Origin: Micromonospora sp. MW-13
Lineage (GTDB): Bacteria; Actinomycetota; Actinomycetes; Mycobacteriales; Micromonosporaceae
Assembly: GCF_003434305.1 (NCBI RefSeq)
Contig: NZ_QKKX01000028.1
Span: 1-64,000, forward strand
Direction of reading: 5' to 3'
DNA: 64,000 nt
In this document: positions 1-7,988 of the stretch, in pieces
How the letters are laid out: every line of letters starts with the position of its first letter
How positions within the stretch are numbered: position 1 is the stretch's first letter
Program-made: the position numbers and the translations under genes
The notes under the pieces: model-generated
Seen by the model: the letters and a program-made list of their open reading frames with translations, nothing else
Database searches by the model: none
What the model was told of the DNA's origin: nothing

Positions 1-420
1 CACCGGCAGGCGGTGGAGATGGCCGAACTGGCCGCCGCCCGGGCCGCCGACGCCGAGGTCAAGCGGCTCGCCACTCGGATCACGGCCGCCCAGGGGCCGG
101 AGATCGCCACCATGACCGGCTGGCTCACCTCGTGGGGCCGCCCCGTTCCGTCCGACGGGCCCGGCATGCCGGGGATGGACCACGGCATGCCCGGGATGAT
201 GTCCGACGCGGACCTGACCAGGCTGGCGGGCGCGTCCGGGCCCGAGTTCGACCGGCAGTTCCTGGCCATGATGATCGCCCACCACGAGGGCGCGATCACC
301 ATGGCGAACGAGGAGCTGGCGAAGGGCACGAACGCCGAGGCCAGGGCGATGGCCCAGCAAATCGTCACCGCCCAGCGGGGTGAGATCGACGAGATGAACA
401 AGATCCTCGCCAGGCTCTGA
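1..420 (+). CDS. DUF305 family protein, 5' end outside window
   Basis: The frame is open from the first base, so the true start lies upstream; 139 residues are visible. DUF305 proteins are small, usually exported, four-helix proteins with repeated His motifs, and are often found beside copper genes. Visible motifs are HRQAVEMAELA at the extreme left edge and MMIAHHEGAITMA near residue 95, the two halves typical of the family, separated by a Met-rich stretch (MPGMDHGMPGMM) that could bind copper. It lies just upstream of csoR (opposite strand), copZ and copA, so a role in extracytoplasmic copper binding is likely. The family assignment is firm; the function is inferred from motifs and neighbours. 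Confidence 0.85.
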   Translation, partial: HRQAVEMAELAAARAADAEVKRLATRITAAQGPEIATMTGWLTSWGRPVPSDGPGMPGMDHGMPGMMSDADLTRLAGASGPEFDRQFLAMMIAHHEGAITMANEELAKGTNAEARAMAQQIVTAQRGEIDEMNKILARL

Positions 421-561
421 CACCGGCGGACCCCGTGGTCGGGGGACGGGTCTCCCGCCCGCCCCCGACCCGGGCGCGTCCGGCGGCCACGCCCCCGAAC
501 CCGGCGACGGGGGCGGCGACGTGGCCGCCGGACGGCGGCGGGTGCGGGTGCGGGGTGGCGG

Positions 562-864
562 TCAGCCGCGCTTCATGAGGCGGCCGACGGCGGCCATCAT
601 CTCGGTGGCCATCTCGTCGGCCCGGCCCCCGACGGCACCCTCGTGCATGCAGTGCCGGGCATGCCCGTCGAGCAGGCCGAGGGCGACCTTGTCGAGGGCG
701 GCCTGGATCGCGGAGATCTGGGTGAGCACGTCGATGCAGTAACGGTCCTCGTCGACCATCTTCTCGATGCCGCGGACCTGGCCCTCCACGCGGCGGAGCC
801 GCGCGAGCAACTGGTCCTTGCTGGCGGTGTATCCCCGGGTCGGGGCGGGCGTCGGTGCGGTCAT
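562..864 (-). CDS. csoR: CsoR-type copper-sensing repressor
   Basis: A 100-residue all-helical DUF156 regulator. The Cu(I) ligand pattern of CsoR is present as C43, H68 and C72 (RYCIDVL, then DGHARHC), with the 25-residue and 4-residue spacings of the Mycobacterium tuberculosis protein. The N-terminal helix carries LLARLRRVEGQVRGIEKMV, the DNA-contacting region of the family. Copper binding is expected to release it from GC-rich palindromes. Three such sites sit between this gene and the divergent copZ, so it should repress both itself and the copZ-copA operon. The start at 864 is an ATG at the usual family N-terminus. I am confident of copper over formaldehyde or nickel sensing because of the ligands and the neighbours. 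Confidence 0.93.
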   Translation of the reverse strand: MTAPTPAPTRGYTASKDQLLARLRRVEGQVRGIEKMVDEDRYCIDVLTQISAIQAALDKVALGLLDGHARHCMHEGAVGGRADEMATEMMAAVGRLMKRG

Positions 865-880
865 GACACCGAGAATAGCC

Positions 881-895
881 TACCCCTGGGGGGTA
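881..895. promoter_or_regulatory. CsoR-type operator 1
   Basis: TACCCCTGGGGGGTA is a pseudo-palindrome of the G/C-tract form known for CsoR sites. It lies 16 bases upstream of the csoR start codon, where bound repressor would block csoR transcription. Confidence 0.7.
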
Positions 896-918
896 TGCTA
901 CGGTCCTTGGTGACGCCG

Positions 919-935
919 ATACCCCCTCCGGGTAT
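919..935. promoter_or_regulatory. CsoR-type operator 2
   Basis: ATACCC, five bases, GGGTAT forms a perfect 6+6 palindrome in the middle of the csoR/copZ intergenic region. It resembles sites 1 and 3 in half-site sequence (TACCC). Confidence 0.65.
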
Positions 936-971
936 TGGGTTCTCGGAGACGGCTGTGGTCCGCCCCACAAG

Positions 972-986
972 TACCCCCCCGGGGTA
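972..986. promoter_or_regulatory. CsoR-type operator 3
   Basis: TACCCCCCCGGGGTA lies 26 bases upstream of the copZ ATG, over the expected promoter or start site of the copZ operon. Together with sites 1 and 2 it gives three copies of the same half-site in about 105 bases. Confidence 0.7.
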
Positions 987-1012
987 ACGTGGGCCGGGAG
1001 AGGAGAATTGCG

Positions 1013-1222
1013 ATGGTCACCACGACGTACCAGGTGCAGGGGATGACCTGCGGGCACTGCGTCAACTCGGTCAGCACCGAGGTCGGCGCGATCGAGGGCA
1101 TCAGCGACGTCCAGGTGGAGCTGGCCTCCGGCCGGCTCACCGTCACCAGCGAGGGCCCGCTGGACACCGACACCGTGCGCGCCGCCGTCGACGAGGCCGG
1201 TTACGACCTCGTCGGCGCGTGA
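1013..1222 (+). CDS. copZ: CopZ-like copper chaperone (HMA domain)
   Basis: A 69-residue single heavy-metal-associated domain. The metal loop is GMTCGHC at residues 10-16, with the two cysteines that bind Cu(I). The ATG at 1013 is chosen because AGGAGAA lies seven bases upstream and the protein then begins right before the first beta strand (TTYQVQGM). The likely role is to carry Cu(I) in the cytosol to the CopA ATPase encoded two genes downstream, and perhaps to CsoR. It follows the third CsoR-type operator closely, so it is expected to be copper-inducible. Confidence 0.92.
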   Translation: MVTTTYQVQGMTCGHCVNSVSTEVGAIEGISDVQVELASGRLTVTSEGPLDTDTVRAAVDEAGYDLVGA

Positions 1223-1251
1223 CGCCGCCCGCACAGAAACCGAGGTACCCG

Positions 1252-2259
1252 ATGAACACGGCGACGAAGCTGAGCGGTTTCGCCCTCGGCCTCGCGGCGG
1301 TGTTCGGCGCGGCGTACGGGGCCGGCCGGGTGGCCGGCCCCGTCACCCCGGCCGCCGAGACCCGCCACGACGCCGGTGACCCCGCCCACGGCGGCGCCGC
1401 ACCGCCCTCCGGCGGCGCGCACTCCTCCACCGACGACGCGGTGCGCCTGCCCGGCGGGCTGCTCGTGTCCGACCGGGGCTACACCCTCGCCCCGGTGGCC
1501 GCGCCGGCCGGCGAGTTCGCCTTCCGGATCACCGGTCCCGACGGTGCCCCCGTCACCCGCTACGACGTCGCGCACGACAAGCGGATGCACCTGATCGTCG
1601 CGCGGCGGGACCTCTCCGGCTTCCGGCACGTCCACCCGGAGCTCGCCCCGGACGGCACCTGGCGGGTGGCGTCCCCGCTCGGCGGCCCGGGCGTCTGGCG
1701 CGCGTTCGCCGACTTCACCCCCACCGGGGGCCCGGCGCTGACCCTCGGCGCCGACGTCACCGTGCCCGGTGCGGTCGACGCCCGCCCGCTGCCCGTCCCG
1801 GCGACCAGCGCCACGGCCGACGGGTACACCGTCACCCTGGCCGGCTCGCCGCAGCCGGGCCGCGCCACCGAGCTGACCCTGACCGTGAGCCGGGACGGCA
1901 CGCCGGTCACCGACCTACAGCCCTACCTCGGCGCGTACGGGCACCTGGTGGCGCTGCGCCAGGGGGACCTGGCGTACCTGCACGTGCATCCCGAGGGCGC
2001 GCCCGGGGACGGGCGGACCCCGGCCGGGCCGGCGGTGACCTTCTCCGTCGAGTTCCCCTCGGCCGGCGCGTACCGGTTCTACCTCGACTTCCGGCACGGC
2101 GACGCGGTGCACACCGCCGAGTTCACCGTCGTGGCGGGCGTCCCCGGCGGCCCGGCCACAGCCACCCCGACCACCACCGAGAGCCCGAGCGCCACCGCCC
2201 CGACCGGCACCCCGACCGCCGGTGCCGGGCACGGGGTCCCCGGGCACGGACACGACTGA
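1252..2259 (+). CDS. Membrane-anchored His-rich copper-associated protein
   Basis: A 335-residue protein with one N-terminal membrane or signal segment (about residues 5-25) and an extracytoplasmic body. It carries His motifs [22 protein letters not shown] and AYLHVHPEG in two similar halves, and ends in a Pro/Thr-rich linker with a His tail ([12 protein letters not shown]). Such proteins sit next to CopZ/CopA genes in many actinomycetes, but their biochemistry is not established to my knowledge. The ATG at 1252 is preferred over an in-frame GTG at 1219, which would overlap the copZ stop. The position between copZ and copA in one operon suggests metal binding outside the membrane. Confidence 0.75.
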   Translation: MNTATKLSGFALGLAAVFGAAYGAGRVAGPVTPAAETRHDAGDPAHGGAAPPSGGAHSSTDDAVRLPGGLLVSDRGYTLAPVAAPAGEFAFRITGPDGAPVTRYDVAHDKRMHLIVARRDLSGFRHVHPELAPDGTWRVASPLGGPGVWRAFADFTPTGGPALTLGADVTVPGAVDARPLPVPATSATADGYTVTLAGSPQPGRATELTLTVSRDGTPVTDLQPYLGAYGHLVALRQGDLAYLHVHPEGAPGDGRTPAGPAVTFSVEFPSAGAYRFYLDFRHGDAVHTAEFTVVAGVPGGPATATPTTTESPSATAPTGTPTAGAGHGVPGHGHD

Positions 2260-2272
2260 CAGGAGGGCGGCG

Positions 2273-4543
2273 ATGACCTCGCCCCCGCGGCCGTTGCAGG
2301 TCGCAGCGAACCAGATCGACCTGGCGATCGGCGGGATGACCTGCGCGTCCTGCGCCGCCCGGATCGAGAAGAAGCTCAACCGGATGGACGGCGTGACCGC
2401 CACGGTCAACTACGCCACCGAGAAGGCCACCGTCTCGTACGCCGACGGGGTCACCCCGGACGACCTGATCGCCACCGTCGAGAAGACCGGCTACACCGCC
2501 GCCCTGCCGCCCCCGCCCGCCCCGGCCGGCGCGGAGCAGGCAGCCGCCGAGCCGGTCGACGAACTGCGCGGGCTGCGTACCCGGCTGTGGGTGTCGGTCG
2601 CGCTGGCCGCGCCGGTGATCCTGCTCGCCATGGTCCCGGCCTGGCAGTTCGACTACTGGCAGTGGCTGTCGCTGACCCTGGCCGCCCCGGTCGTGGTCTA
2701 CGGCGGCCTGCCGTTCCACCGGGCCGCGCTCGTCAACCTGCGGCACGGCGCGGCGACCATGGACACCCTGGTCTCGCTGGGCACCCTGGCCGCGTTCGGC
2801 TGGTCGCTGTGGGCGCTGTTCCTCGGCGACGCCGGCACACCCGGGATGACCCACCCGTTCCGCCTCGACATCACCCGCACCGACGGCGCCGGCAACATCT
2901 ACCTGGAGGCCGCCGCCGGGGTGACCGCGTTCCTCCTCGCCGGCCGGTACTTCGAGGCCCGGTCCAAGCGGACCGCCGGGGCGGCGCTGCGCGCCCTGCT
3001 GGAGCTGGGCGCCAGGGACGTCGCCGTGCTGCGCGACGGCGTGGAGACCCGCCTCCCGGTGGACCAGCTCGCGGTGGGGGACCGGTTCGTGGTCCGCCCC
3101 GGCGAGAAGATCGCCACCGACGGGGTGGTCGAGGAGGGCACGTCGGCGGTCGACGCCAGCATGCTCACGGGTGAGTCCGTCCCCGTCGAGGTCGGCCCCG
3201 GCGACACCGTGGTCGGCGCGACCGTGAACGCCGGCGGCCGGCTGGTGGTCGCCGCGACCCGGGTCGGCGGCGACACCCAGCTCGCCCAGATGGCGAGGCT
3301 GGTCGAGCAGGCCCAGACCGGCAAGGCGGCCGTGCAGCGGCTGGCCGACCGGATCTCCGGGGTGTTCGTCCCGATCGTGATCGCGCTGGCCGCCGGCACG
3401 CTGGGCTGGTGGCTCGGCTCCGGGGCCGGCCCCACCGCCGCGTTCACCGCCGCCGTGGCGGTGCTGATCATCGCCTGCCCGTGCGCGCTCGGCCTGGCCA
3501 CGCCGACGGCGCTGCTGGTCGGCACCGGGCGGGGCGCCCAGCTCGGCATCCTGATCAAGGGCCCGGAGGTGTTGGAGTCCACCCGGCAGGTCGACACGGT
3601 GGTGCTCGACAAGACCGGCACCGTCACCACCGGCCGGATGGCCCTGGTCGACGTGCTCCCCGCCGCCGGCGGGGACGCCGCCGAGCTGTTGCGGCTGGCC
3701 GGGGCGCTGGAGGCCGCCAGCGAGCACCCGATCGCCCGGGCCGTCGCCGCCGGGGCCGCCGACGCGGGGCCGCTCGCCCCGGTGACCGGATTCGCGAACG
3801 TCGAGGGGCTCGGCGTCACCGGGACCGTCGAGGGCCACGAGGTGACCGTCGGCCGGCTGCGGCTGCTGAGGGAGCGCGGGCTCGACGTACCGGAGGGGGT
3901 CGAACGGGCGGTGACCGGCGCGGAGGCCGCCGGCCGGACGGCGGTGCTGGCCGGCTGGGACGGTCGGGCCCGGGGCGTGCTCGCGGTGGCCGACGTGGTC
4001 AGGCCGACCAGCGCGGGGGCGGTCGCCGGACTGCGCACGCTCGGCCTGACCCCGGTGCTGCTCACCGGCGACAACGCCACGGTGGCGAAGGCGGTGGCCG
4101 CCGAGGTCGGCATCGACGAGGTGACCGCCGAGGTGCTGCCCGCCGACAAGGTGGCCGTGGTGCGGCGGCTCCAGGCCGAGGGCCGGACCGTGGCGATGGT
4201 CGGCGACGGGATCAACGACGCCGCCGCCCTCGCCCAGGCCGACCTGGGCCTGGCCATGGGCACCGGCACCGACGTGGCGATCGAGGCCAGCGACCTGACG
4301 CTGGTCCGGGGCGACCTGACCGCCGCCGTGGACGCGATCCGGCTGTCCCGCCGCACCCTGGCGATCATCAAGGGCAACCTGTTCTGGGCCTTCGCCTACA
4401 ACGTGGCCGCCCTGCCGCTGGCCGCCGCCGGCCTGCTCAACCCCATGATCGCGGGGGCCGCGATGGCCTTCTCCTCGGTCTTCGTGGTGGCCAACAGCCT
4501 CCGCCTGCGCCGCTTCCGGCCGGCGTACCCCACCCACCCCTGA
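2273..4543 (+). CDS. copA: Cu(I)-exporting P1B-type ATPase
   Basis: A 756-residue copper export pump of the inner membrane. An N-terminal HMA domain has GMTCASC (C24, C27), and the membrane copper site is CPC (C402, C404). The actuator motif MLTGES, phosphorylated aspartate in DKTGT (D446), nucleotide-domain SEHPIARAV and hinge GDGIND (around 644) are all intact. The ATG at 2273 has AGGAGG centred nine bases upstream and follows the previous stop by 13 bases. CPC and the CsoR/CopZ context argue for Cu(I) over zinc or cadmium. It is the terminal gene of the copZ operon and is followed by a gap, consistent with operon end. Confidence 0.96.
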   Translation: MTSPPRPLQVAANQIDLAIGGMTCASCAARIEKKLNRMDGVTATVNYATEKATVSYADGVTPDDLIATVEKTGYTAALPPPPAPAGAEQAAAEPVDELRGLRTRLWVSVALAAPVILLAMVPAWQFDYWQWLSLTLAAPVVVYGGLPFHRAALVNLRHGAATMDTLVSLGTLAAFGWSLWALFLGDAGTPGMTHPFRLDITRTDGAGNIYLEAAAGVTAFLLAGRYFEARSKRTAGAALRALLELGARDVAVLRDGVETRLPVDQLAVGDRFVVRPGEKIATDGVVEEGTSAVDASMLTGESVPVEVGPGDTVVGATVNAGGRLVVAATRVGGDTQLAQMARLVEQAQTGKAAVQRLADRISGVFVPIVIALAAGTLGWWLGSGAGPTAAFTAAVAVLIIACPCALGLATPTALLVGTGRGAQLGILIKGPEVLESTRQVDTVVLDKTGTVTTGRMALVDVLPAAGGDAAELLRLAGALEAASEHPIARAVAAGAADAGPLAPVTGFANVEGLGVTGTVEGHEVTVGRLRLLRERGLDVPEGVERAVTGAEAAGRTAVLAGWDGRARGVLAVADVVRPTSAGAVAGLRTLGLTPVLLTGDNATVAKAVAAEVGIDEVTAEVLPADKVAVVRRLQAEGRTVAMVGDGINDAAALAQADLGLAMGTGTDVAIEASDLTLVRGDLTAAVDAIRLSRRTLAIIKGNLFWAFAYNVAALPLAAAGLLNPMIAGAAMAFSSVFVVANSLRLRRFRPAYPTHP

Positions 4544-4688
4544 ACCGGCGACCCGGAGTTGACGGCAGGTCCGGTCCCGGGACCGCCGGCAACTCCGCGG
4601 CCGGCCGGCGGGACGCGGACCGGGTCGACCGGCGGGGCCGCGGTCGTCCAGCCCCGTCACCCTGGGTGAGTTTCGCCCGGGCGAAGAC

Positions 4689-4714
4689 GGTTGGGCGGCC
4701 GGGCGGCGGGGTAC
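4689..4714 (+). promoter_or_regulatory. Possible stress-sigma promoter for the CsbD gene
   Basis: GGTT, 16 bases, GGGTAC resembles the GNNT(T)-N14-16-GGGTA form of SigB-like promoters in Gram-positive bacteria. It lies 47 bases upstream of a csbD-type gene, a family that is under general-stress control in Bacillus. High GC makes chance matches common. Confidence 0.35.
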
Positions 4715-4761
4715 ATCCAGGGCGTCGAAGAACTGGGAAACCAGAAACGCTGGAGGTTCGC

Positions 4762-4935
4762 ATGGGTATCGACGACAAGATCGCCAACACGTCCGAGAAC
4801 GCGGCCGGCAAGCTGAAGGAAGGCGCCGGGCGGGCCACCGACAACGAGCGGCTGGAGGCCGAGGGGCGCAACGACCAGGCCAGCGCCAAGCTCAAGCAGG
4901 CGGGCGAGAAGATCAAGGACGCCTTCAAGAGCTGA
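4762..4935 (+). CDS. CsbD family general-stress protein
   Basis: A 57-residue, charged, helix-forming protein of the CsbD family (MGIDDKIANTSENAAGKLKE at the start, then repeats of the type AEGRNDQASAKLKQAGEKIK). CsbD proteins are small stress-induced proteins whose molecular role is unknown. The ATG at 4762 has GGAGG five bases upstream. The gene is monocistronic: a long stem-loop starts 14 bases after the stop. Confidence 0.88.
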   Translation: MGIDDKIANTSENAAGKLKEGAGRATDNERLEAEGRNDQASAKLKQAGEKIKDAFKS

Positions 4936-4948
4936 ACAGCTCGCACCC

Positions 4949-4978
4949 GCGCCGGGCCGGCCCACGCCGGCCCGGCGC
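4949..4978 (+). terminator. GC-rich stem-loop terminator after CsbD gene
   Basis: A perfect 13-bp stem (GCGCCGGGCCGGC and its complement) with a 4-base CCAC loop. There is no T-tract, which is usual in high-GC actinomycetes. Confidence 0.65.
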
Positions 4979-5106
4979 GCTGCGTGCCGGTGGCCGCGTA
5001 CCACGGGCGGGGCCGCTGCCGGCCGGGTGGACACCCTCGTGCCGGTGGGCACGGTCCGTGACACGTCCGGCATGCTGGCACGGTCCACCACCGAACGGGG
5101 GAGAAC

Positions 5107-5631
5107 ATGTCTCGTCGTGCCGTGACCGCGCTCCGTGCCACCGCCCTGCTGACGCTGGCGGCGCTCGCCGCCGGCTGCCAGTCGGCGGAGGACGGCGCAG
5201 AGCCGGCCGCCGCGCCGGCCACCAGCGACTCGACCGTGTCGACCGGGACCGCCGTGCCGGCCACCAGCGCCGCGTCGACCCCGTCGGGGTCGCCGTCCGC
5301 CGTCACGGCAGCCAACACCGACGAGGTGTGCCGGGCGGTCGACAAGCTGATCCTCACCGGGAGCAAGAAGATCGTCGCGGACTCCGCGGACGCCACCCGG
5401 GACGAGGCGACCAACGAGGAACTCGACGCCCGGCTCAAGCGGACCCTCTCGGGCCTGGCCGACGGCGTACGCAAGCAGGCCGCCCGCGCCGAGGACCCGC
5501 AGATCGAGGCGCTGATCAGGGCCACCGCGAAGCAGCTCGACGCGGGCGCCCGATCGGCCAGCCCGGTGAAGTGGATGAGCACCACCTTCGTGAACATCCC
5601 GCCGAAGCTGGCCCGGGAGTGCCGCGCCTGA
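5107..5631 (+). CDS. Putative lipoprotein of unknown function
   Basis: A 174-residue protein with a lipoprotein signal: a short basic start, a hydrophobic run and the lipobox LAAGC with lipidated Cys near residue 24. A Ser/Thr/Pro/Ala-rich linker runs to about residue 70, followed by a helical domain with VCRAVDKLILTGSKKIVADS. The ATG follows GGGGGAG at a good distance. I do not recognise the domain. It is probably attached to the outer face of the membrane and stands alone, 78 bases from a convergent gene. Confidence 0.7.
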   Translation: MSRRAVTALRATALLTLAALAAGCQSAEDGAEPAAAPATSDSTVSTGTAVPATSAASTPSGSPSAVTAANTDEVCRAVDKLILTGSKKIVADSADATRDEATNEELDARLKRTLSGLADGVRKQAARAEDPQIEALIRATAKQLDAGARSASPVKWMSTTFVNIPPKLARECRA

Positions 5632-5709
5632 CGCCCGGCGAGAACGTCGGTGTGGACCGTTCCGCGCGGGGGCGACCCGGGGCTGAACCGGCGCCAGGTG
5701 CCCGGCGGG

Positions 5710-6972
5710 TCAGCGGTCGGAGCGGCGGGCGGGCCGGTGGCCGGCGGGCAGCGGCCGGGACGGGCGGCCGGCCGGGTCCAGCGACGCCCGGTCGGCAGCC
5801 GACGTGCCGGAGGACCAGCCCTCCTCGTCCGAGACCGTGAGCCGCTTGCGGGTGACCCCGGGGAAGAGGTCGTCCAGCCGTTCCCGCACCGCGTCCGTGC
5901 GGGCCGCGAGCACCGGCAACAGCCGGTCCGCCCCCTGCTCCCGGGCCGCCTCCCGGCTGGCCTCGTCGGTGGCCGAGCGCAGCCGCTCGCCGATCCGCAG
6001 CGCGAACGCGTTGAGGAACGACTCGTCGTACGCCTTCGTCCGGCGGCTGCCGCCCGTGGACCGGCGCTCGGCCCGGCCCCGCAGCATCGCGGCGGTGGCC
6101 TGCACCAGCAGAGACGTGTAGAGCAGTTCGACGGCGGCCAGGTCGGCCGGGAAGCCGAGCACGGTGGCGAACTCCAGGTCGTCGGACCAGACCGACTCGC
6201 ACCGGTTCGCCGCCGCCACCTCCTGCACCAGCAGCGCCTTCGCCCCCGGGTACGGCGGCTCCGCGCCGAGCCGCACGCCGCCGGGCGCGTCGGCCCGCTC
6301 GGCGGTCGCGGCGACCAGGGCGACGTCGAGGCTGTGCCGGGTCATCAACTCCTGCGCCTTGCCGGTCAGCGCCTCCGCCTCCGCGGGGAAGGTGGTCGAC
6401 TCGGCCTTGGCCAGCAGGGCCCGCACCCGGTCGAGCATCCGCGACCCGCTGCCACCGGCCGGGACGGCCGCCGCCGGGGCGGTCGTGCCAGGTGGCGGGC
6501 GGAGCACCGCGATCGGCGGCAGCCCCTCGACCAGCGCCAGCACGTCCACCGCGTCGCGCAGGGCGGCGATCCGGTCGGTGCCCTCCCGGGCCGCCCAGGA
6601 CGTCAGGTACCGGCGATCGTCGTCCCACCACACGGCCGCGTCGAGGCCGGCGAGCTGGTCGTCCCACCAGCCGGGCACCGGACCGGGCTGGTCGCGGCGC
6701 TGGGCGGCGGCCAGGTCGACCGCCAGCCGCCCGGCCGGCGGGCCGAGCCGGCGGGCCGCGATCCGGGCCAGGTCCGCCGGCTGCCAGCCCCGGGGCCAGA
6801 GCCGGCCCACGCCGCGCACCAGCCGGGCCGTCAGGGCGGCGTCCACCGCTGCGGGGCCGTCCGCGACGCCCGCGCCGACCACCAACCGGTCCAGCAGCCG
6901 CTCCGCCGCGCGTACGTCGGTGCCACGCGCCGCCGCGAGGGCATCGGCGACCAACTCGTCGGCGTCCGGCAC
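5710..6972 (-). CDS. DUF2786 domain protein
   Basis: A 420-residue protein with the DUF2786 segment at about residues 179-217 (MLDRVRALLAKAESTTFPAE, then AQELMTRHSLD), followed by a conserved helical region with WSDDLEFATVLGF and RRTKAYDESFLNAF. The family is common in actinobacteria and its biochemical function is unknown. The GTG at 6972 is chosen because ACGGAGG lies eight bases upstream; a longer frame upstream has no support. The last 30 residues are Arg/Pro-rich and probably disordered. Confidence 0.75.
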   Translation of the reverse strand: MPDADELVADALAAARGTDVRAAERLLDRLVVGAGVADGPAAVDAALTARLVRGVGRLWPRGWQPADLARIAARRLGPPAGRLAVDLAAAQRRDQPGPVPGWWDDQLAGLDAAVWWDDDRRYLTSWAAREGTDRIAALRDAVDVLALVEGLPPIAVLRPPPGTTAPAAAVPAGGSGSRMLDRVRALLAKAESTTFPAEAEALTGKAQELMTRHSLDVALVAATAERADAPGGVRLGAEPPYPGAKALLVQEVAAANRCESVWSDDLEFATVLGFPADLAAVELLYTSLLVQATAAMLRGRAERRSTGGSRRTKAYDESFLNAFALRIGERLRSATDEASREAAREQGADRLLPVLAARTDAVRERLDDLFPGVTRKRLTVSDEEGWSSGTSAADRASLDPAGRPSRPLPAGHRPARRSDR

Positions 6973-7302
6973 GGTGTCCTCCGTCGGTTCTGGTCCCCGG
7001 TGTTCGGCCGGCGGCTCGCGGGGCGGCCGGGTGCCGTTCCGCCCCGGGAACCGTACCGCCGGGGCGTGCCGGGCCGGGCGTGAGCGCCGCCACGCCCGCC
7101 GGGCCGCCGGGCCGCCGTCGGCTCCGTCCCGCCCCCTGGGGCGGGTGCCGCGGTGGTGACGGGCGGGGCCGGCGCGGACGACCGACACCGGCCGGAAGGC
7201 CCTCCGGCCCGGCCCGCTCGTCGTCGGTCGGCTCCGCAGATCGGCTCCGGGGTGGGTCCACCCGGCGAACCCGCAGCACCGTGGCGTCGTCGGGGTGGCC
7301 GC
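6973..7302. other. 330-base gap, no gene seen
   Basis: Very GC-rich sequence between two minus-strand genes. All long frames here are antisense or out-of-phase artefacts of base composition. It should contain the promoter of the DUF2786 gene, but no clear -35/-10 pair stands out. Confidence 0.5.
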
Positions 7303-7749
7303 TCAGCCGTCTGCCTGGCCCTCCCCGCGCGGGAAGGACGCCCAGATGTGCTTCGTGTCCTCCGTGGCGTACCAGCCGACCGCCAGGGAGAACGCCCGGG
7401 CGAGTTGGAGGCCGCGACCGCCGGCGCCCAGCGGGCGGATGTCGGCCAGTTCGGGCACGGTGCTCAGGTCGCGGTCGGCGACGTCGAGGATGAACACCTC
7501 CTCGCCGCGCAGCAGCCGGACCGTGGTCGGCGGCAGCCCGTGCAGCAGGGCGTTGGTGGCCAGCTCCGTGGCGACCAGCACGACCCGCTCGGGAATGCCG
7601 TCGAGCTCCTCGCCCTCGGCGAGGGCGTGCCCGGTGAGTGCCTCGTGCAGGGACGCGCGGAGATTGCGCAGCTCCGCCCCGGTGGACAGGGCCCAGCAGC
7701 GCAGCTCGGTGGCGCGGGGCGGTGGCGGCGAAGTACGCAGCGATCGCAT
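7303..7749 (-). CDS. Anti-sigma-type HATPase (serine kinase-like) regulator
   Basis: A 148-residue GHKL ATPase domain of the HATPase_c_2 kind, as in RsbW and SpoIIAB. The N-box reads ATELATNALLHG (about residues 60-71), and the G-box region DVADRDLSTVPEL and GRGLQLARAF follow. In Streptomyces-type actinomycetes these stand-alone proteins are numerous and usually act on anti-anti-sigma or other regulators; the partner here is unknown. No sigma factor or STAS gene is adjacent. The start at 7749 is an ATG with only a weak GGGA upstream. Confidence 0.8.
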   Translation of the reverse strand: MRSLRTSPPPPRATELRCWALSTGAELRNLRASLHEALTGHALAEGEELDGIPERVVLVATELATNALLHGLPPTTVRLLRGEEVFILDVADRDLSTVPELADIRPLGAGGRGLQLARAFSLAVGWYATEDTKHIWASFPRGEGQADG

Positions 7750-7912
7750 GGTCCCGGTTTACCCGCGGCGCTCGCCGCTCACACGGCCTCCGCCGGTCCC
7801 GCCAGCAGCCTGCCACCGGTCACGCGAGCACCTCGCCGGTGATGTCGATCTTGTTGGGGCGGAGGGCGCCAGGGGTGTTTTTGTGTAACGAGTCGGACAC
7901 AGGAGAGACAAC

Positions 7913-7948
7913 ATGTGGTGCCTTCAACGGTCCATGATGGGCATTTGA
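7913..7948 (+). CDS. Possible 11-residue leader peptide (uORF)
   Basis: AGGAG lies six bases upstream of an ATG that opens an 11-codon frame reading MWCLQRSMMGI. It ends 40 bases before the glycosyltransferase start. It could be a leader peptide or a chance frame; the good ribosome site in an otherwise non-coding, less GC-rich stretch is the only support. Confidence 0.25.
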   Translation: MWCLQRSMMGI

Positions 7949-7988
7949 GGCCGACCAACGATCCGCGGATCCGACGGGGAAGAAGACG

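Noticed and set aside
2123-4660. A long minus-strand open frame of 845 codons across copA
   Set aside because: It is antisense to an intact copper ATPase, is composed of Arg/Gly/Pro/His-rich sequence with no domain, and arises from the high third-position GC of the real gene.
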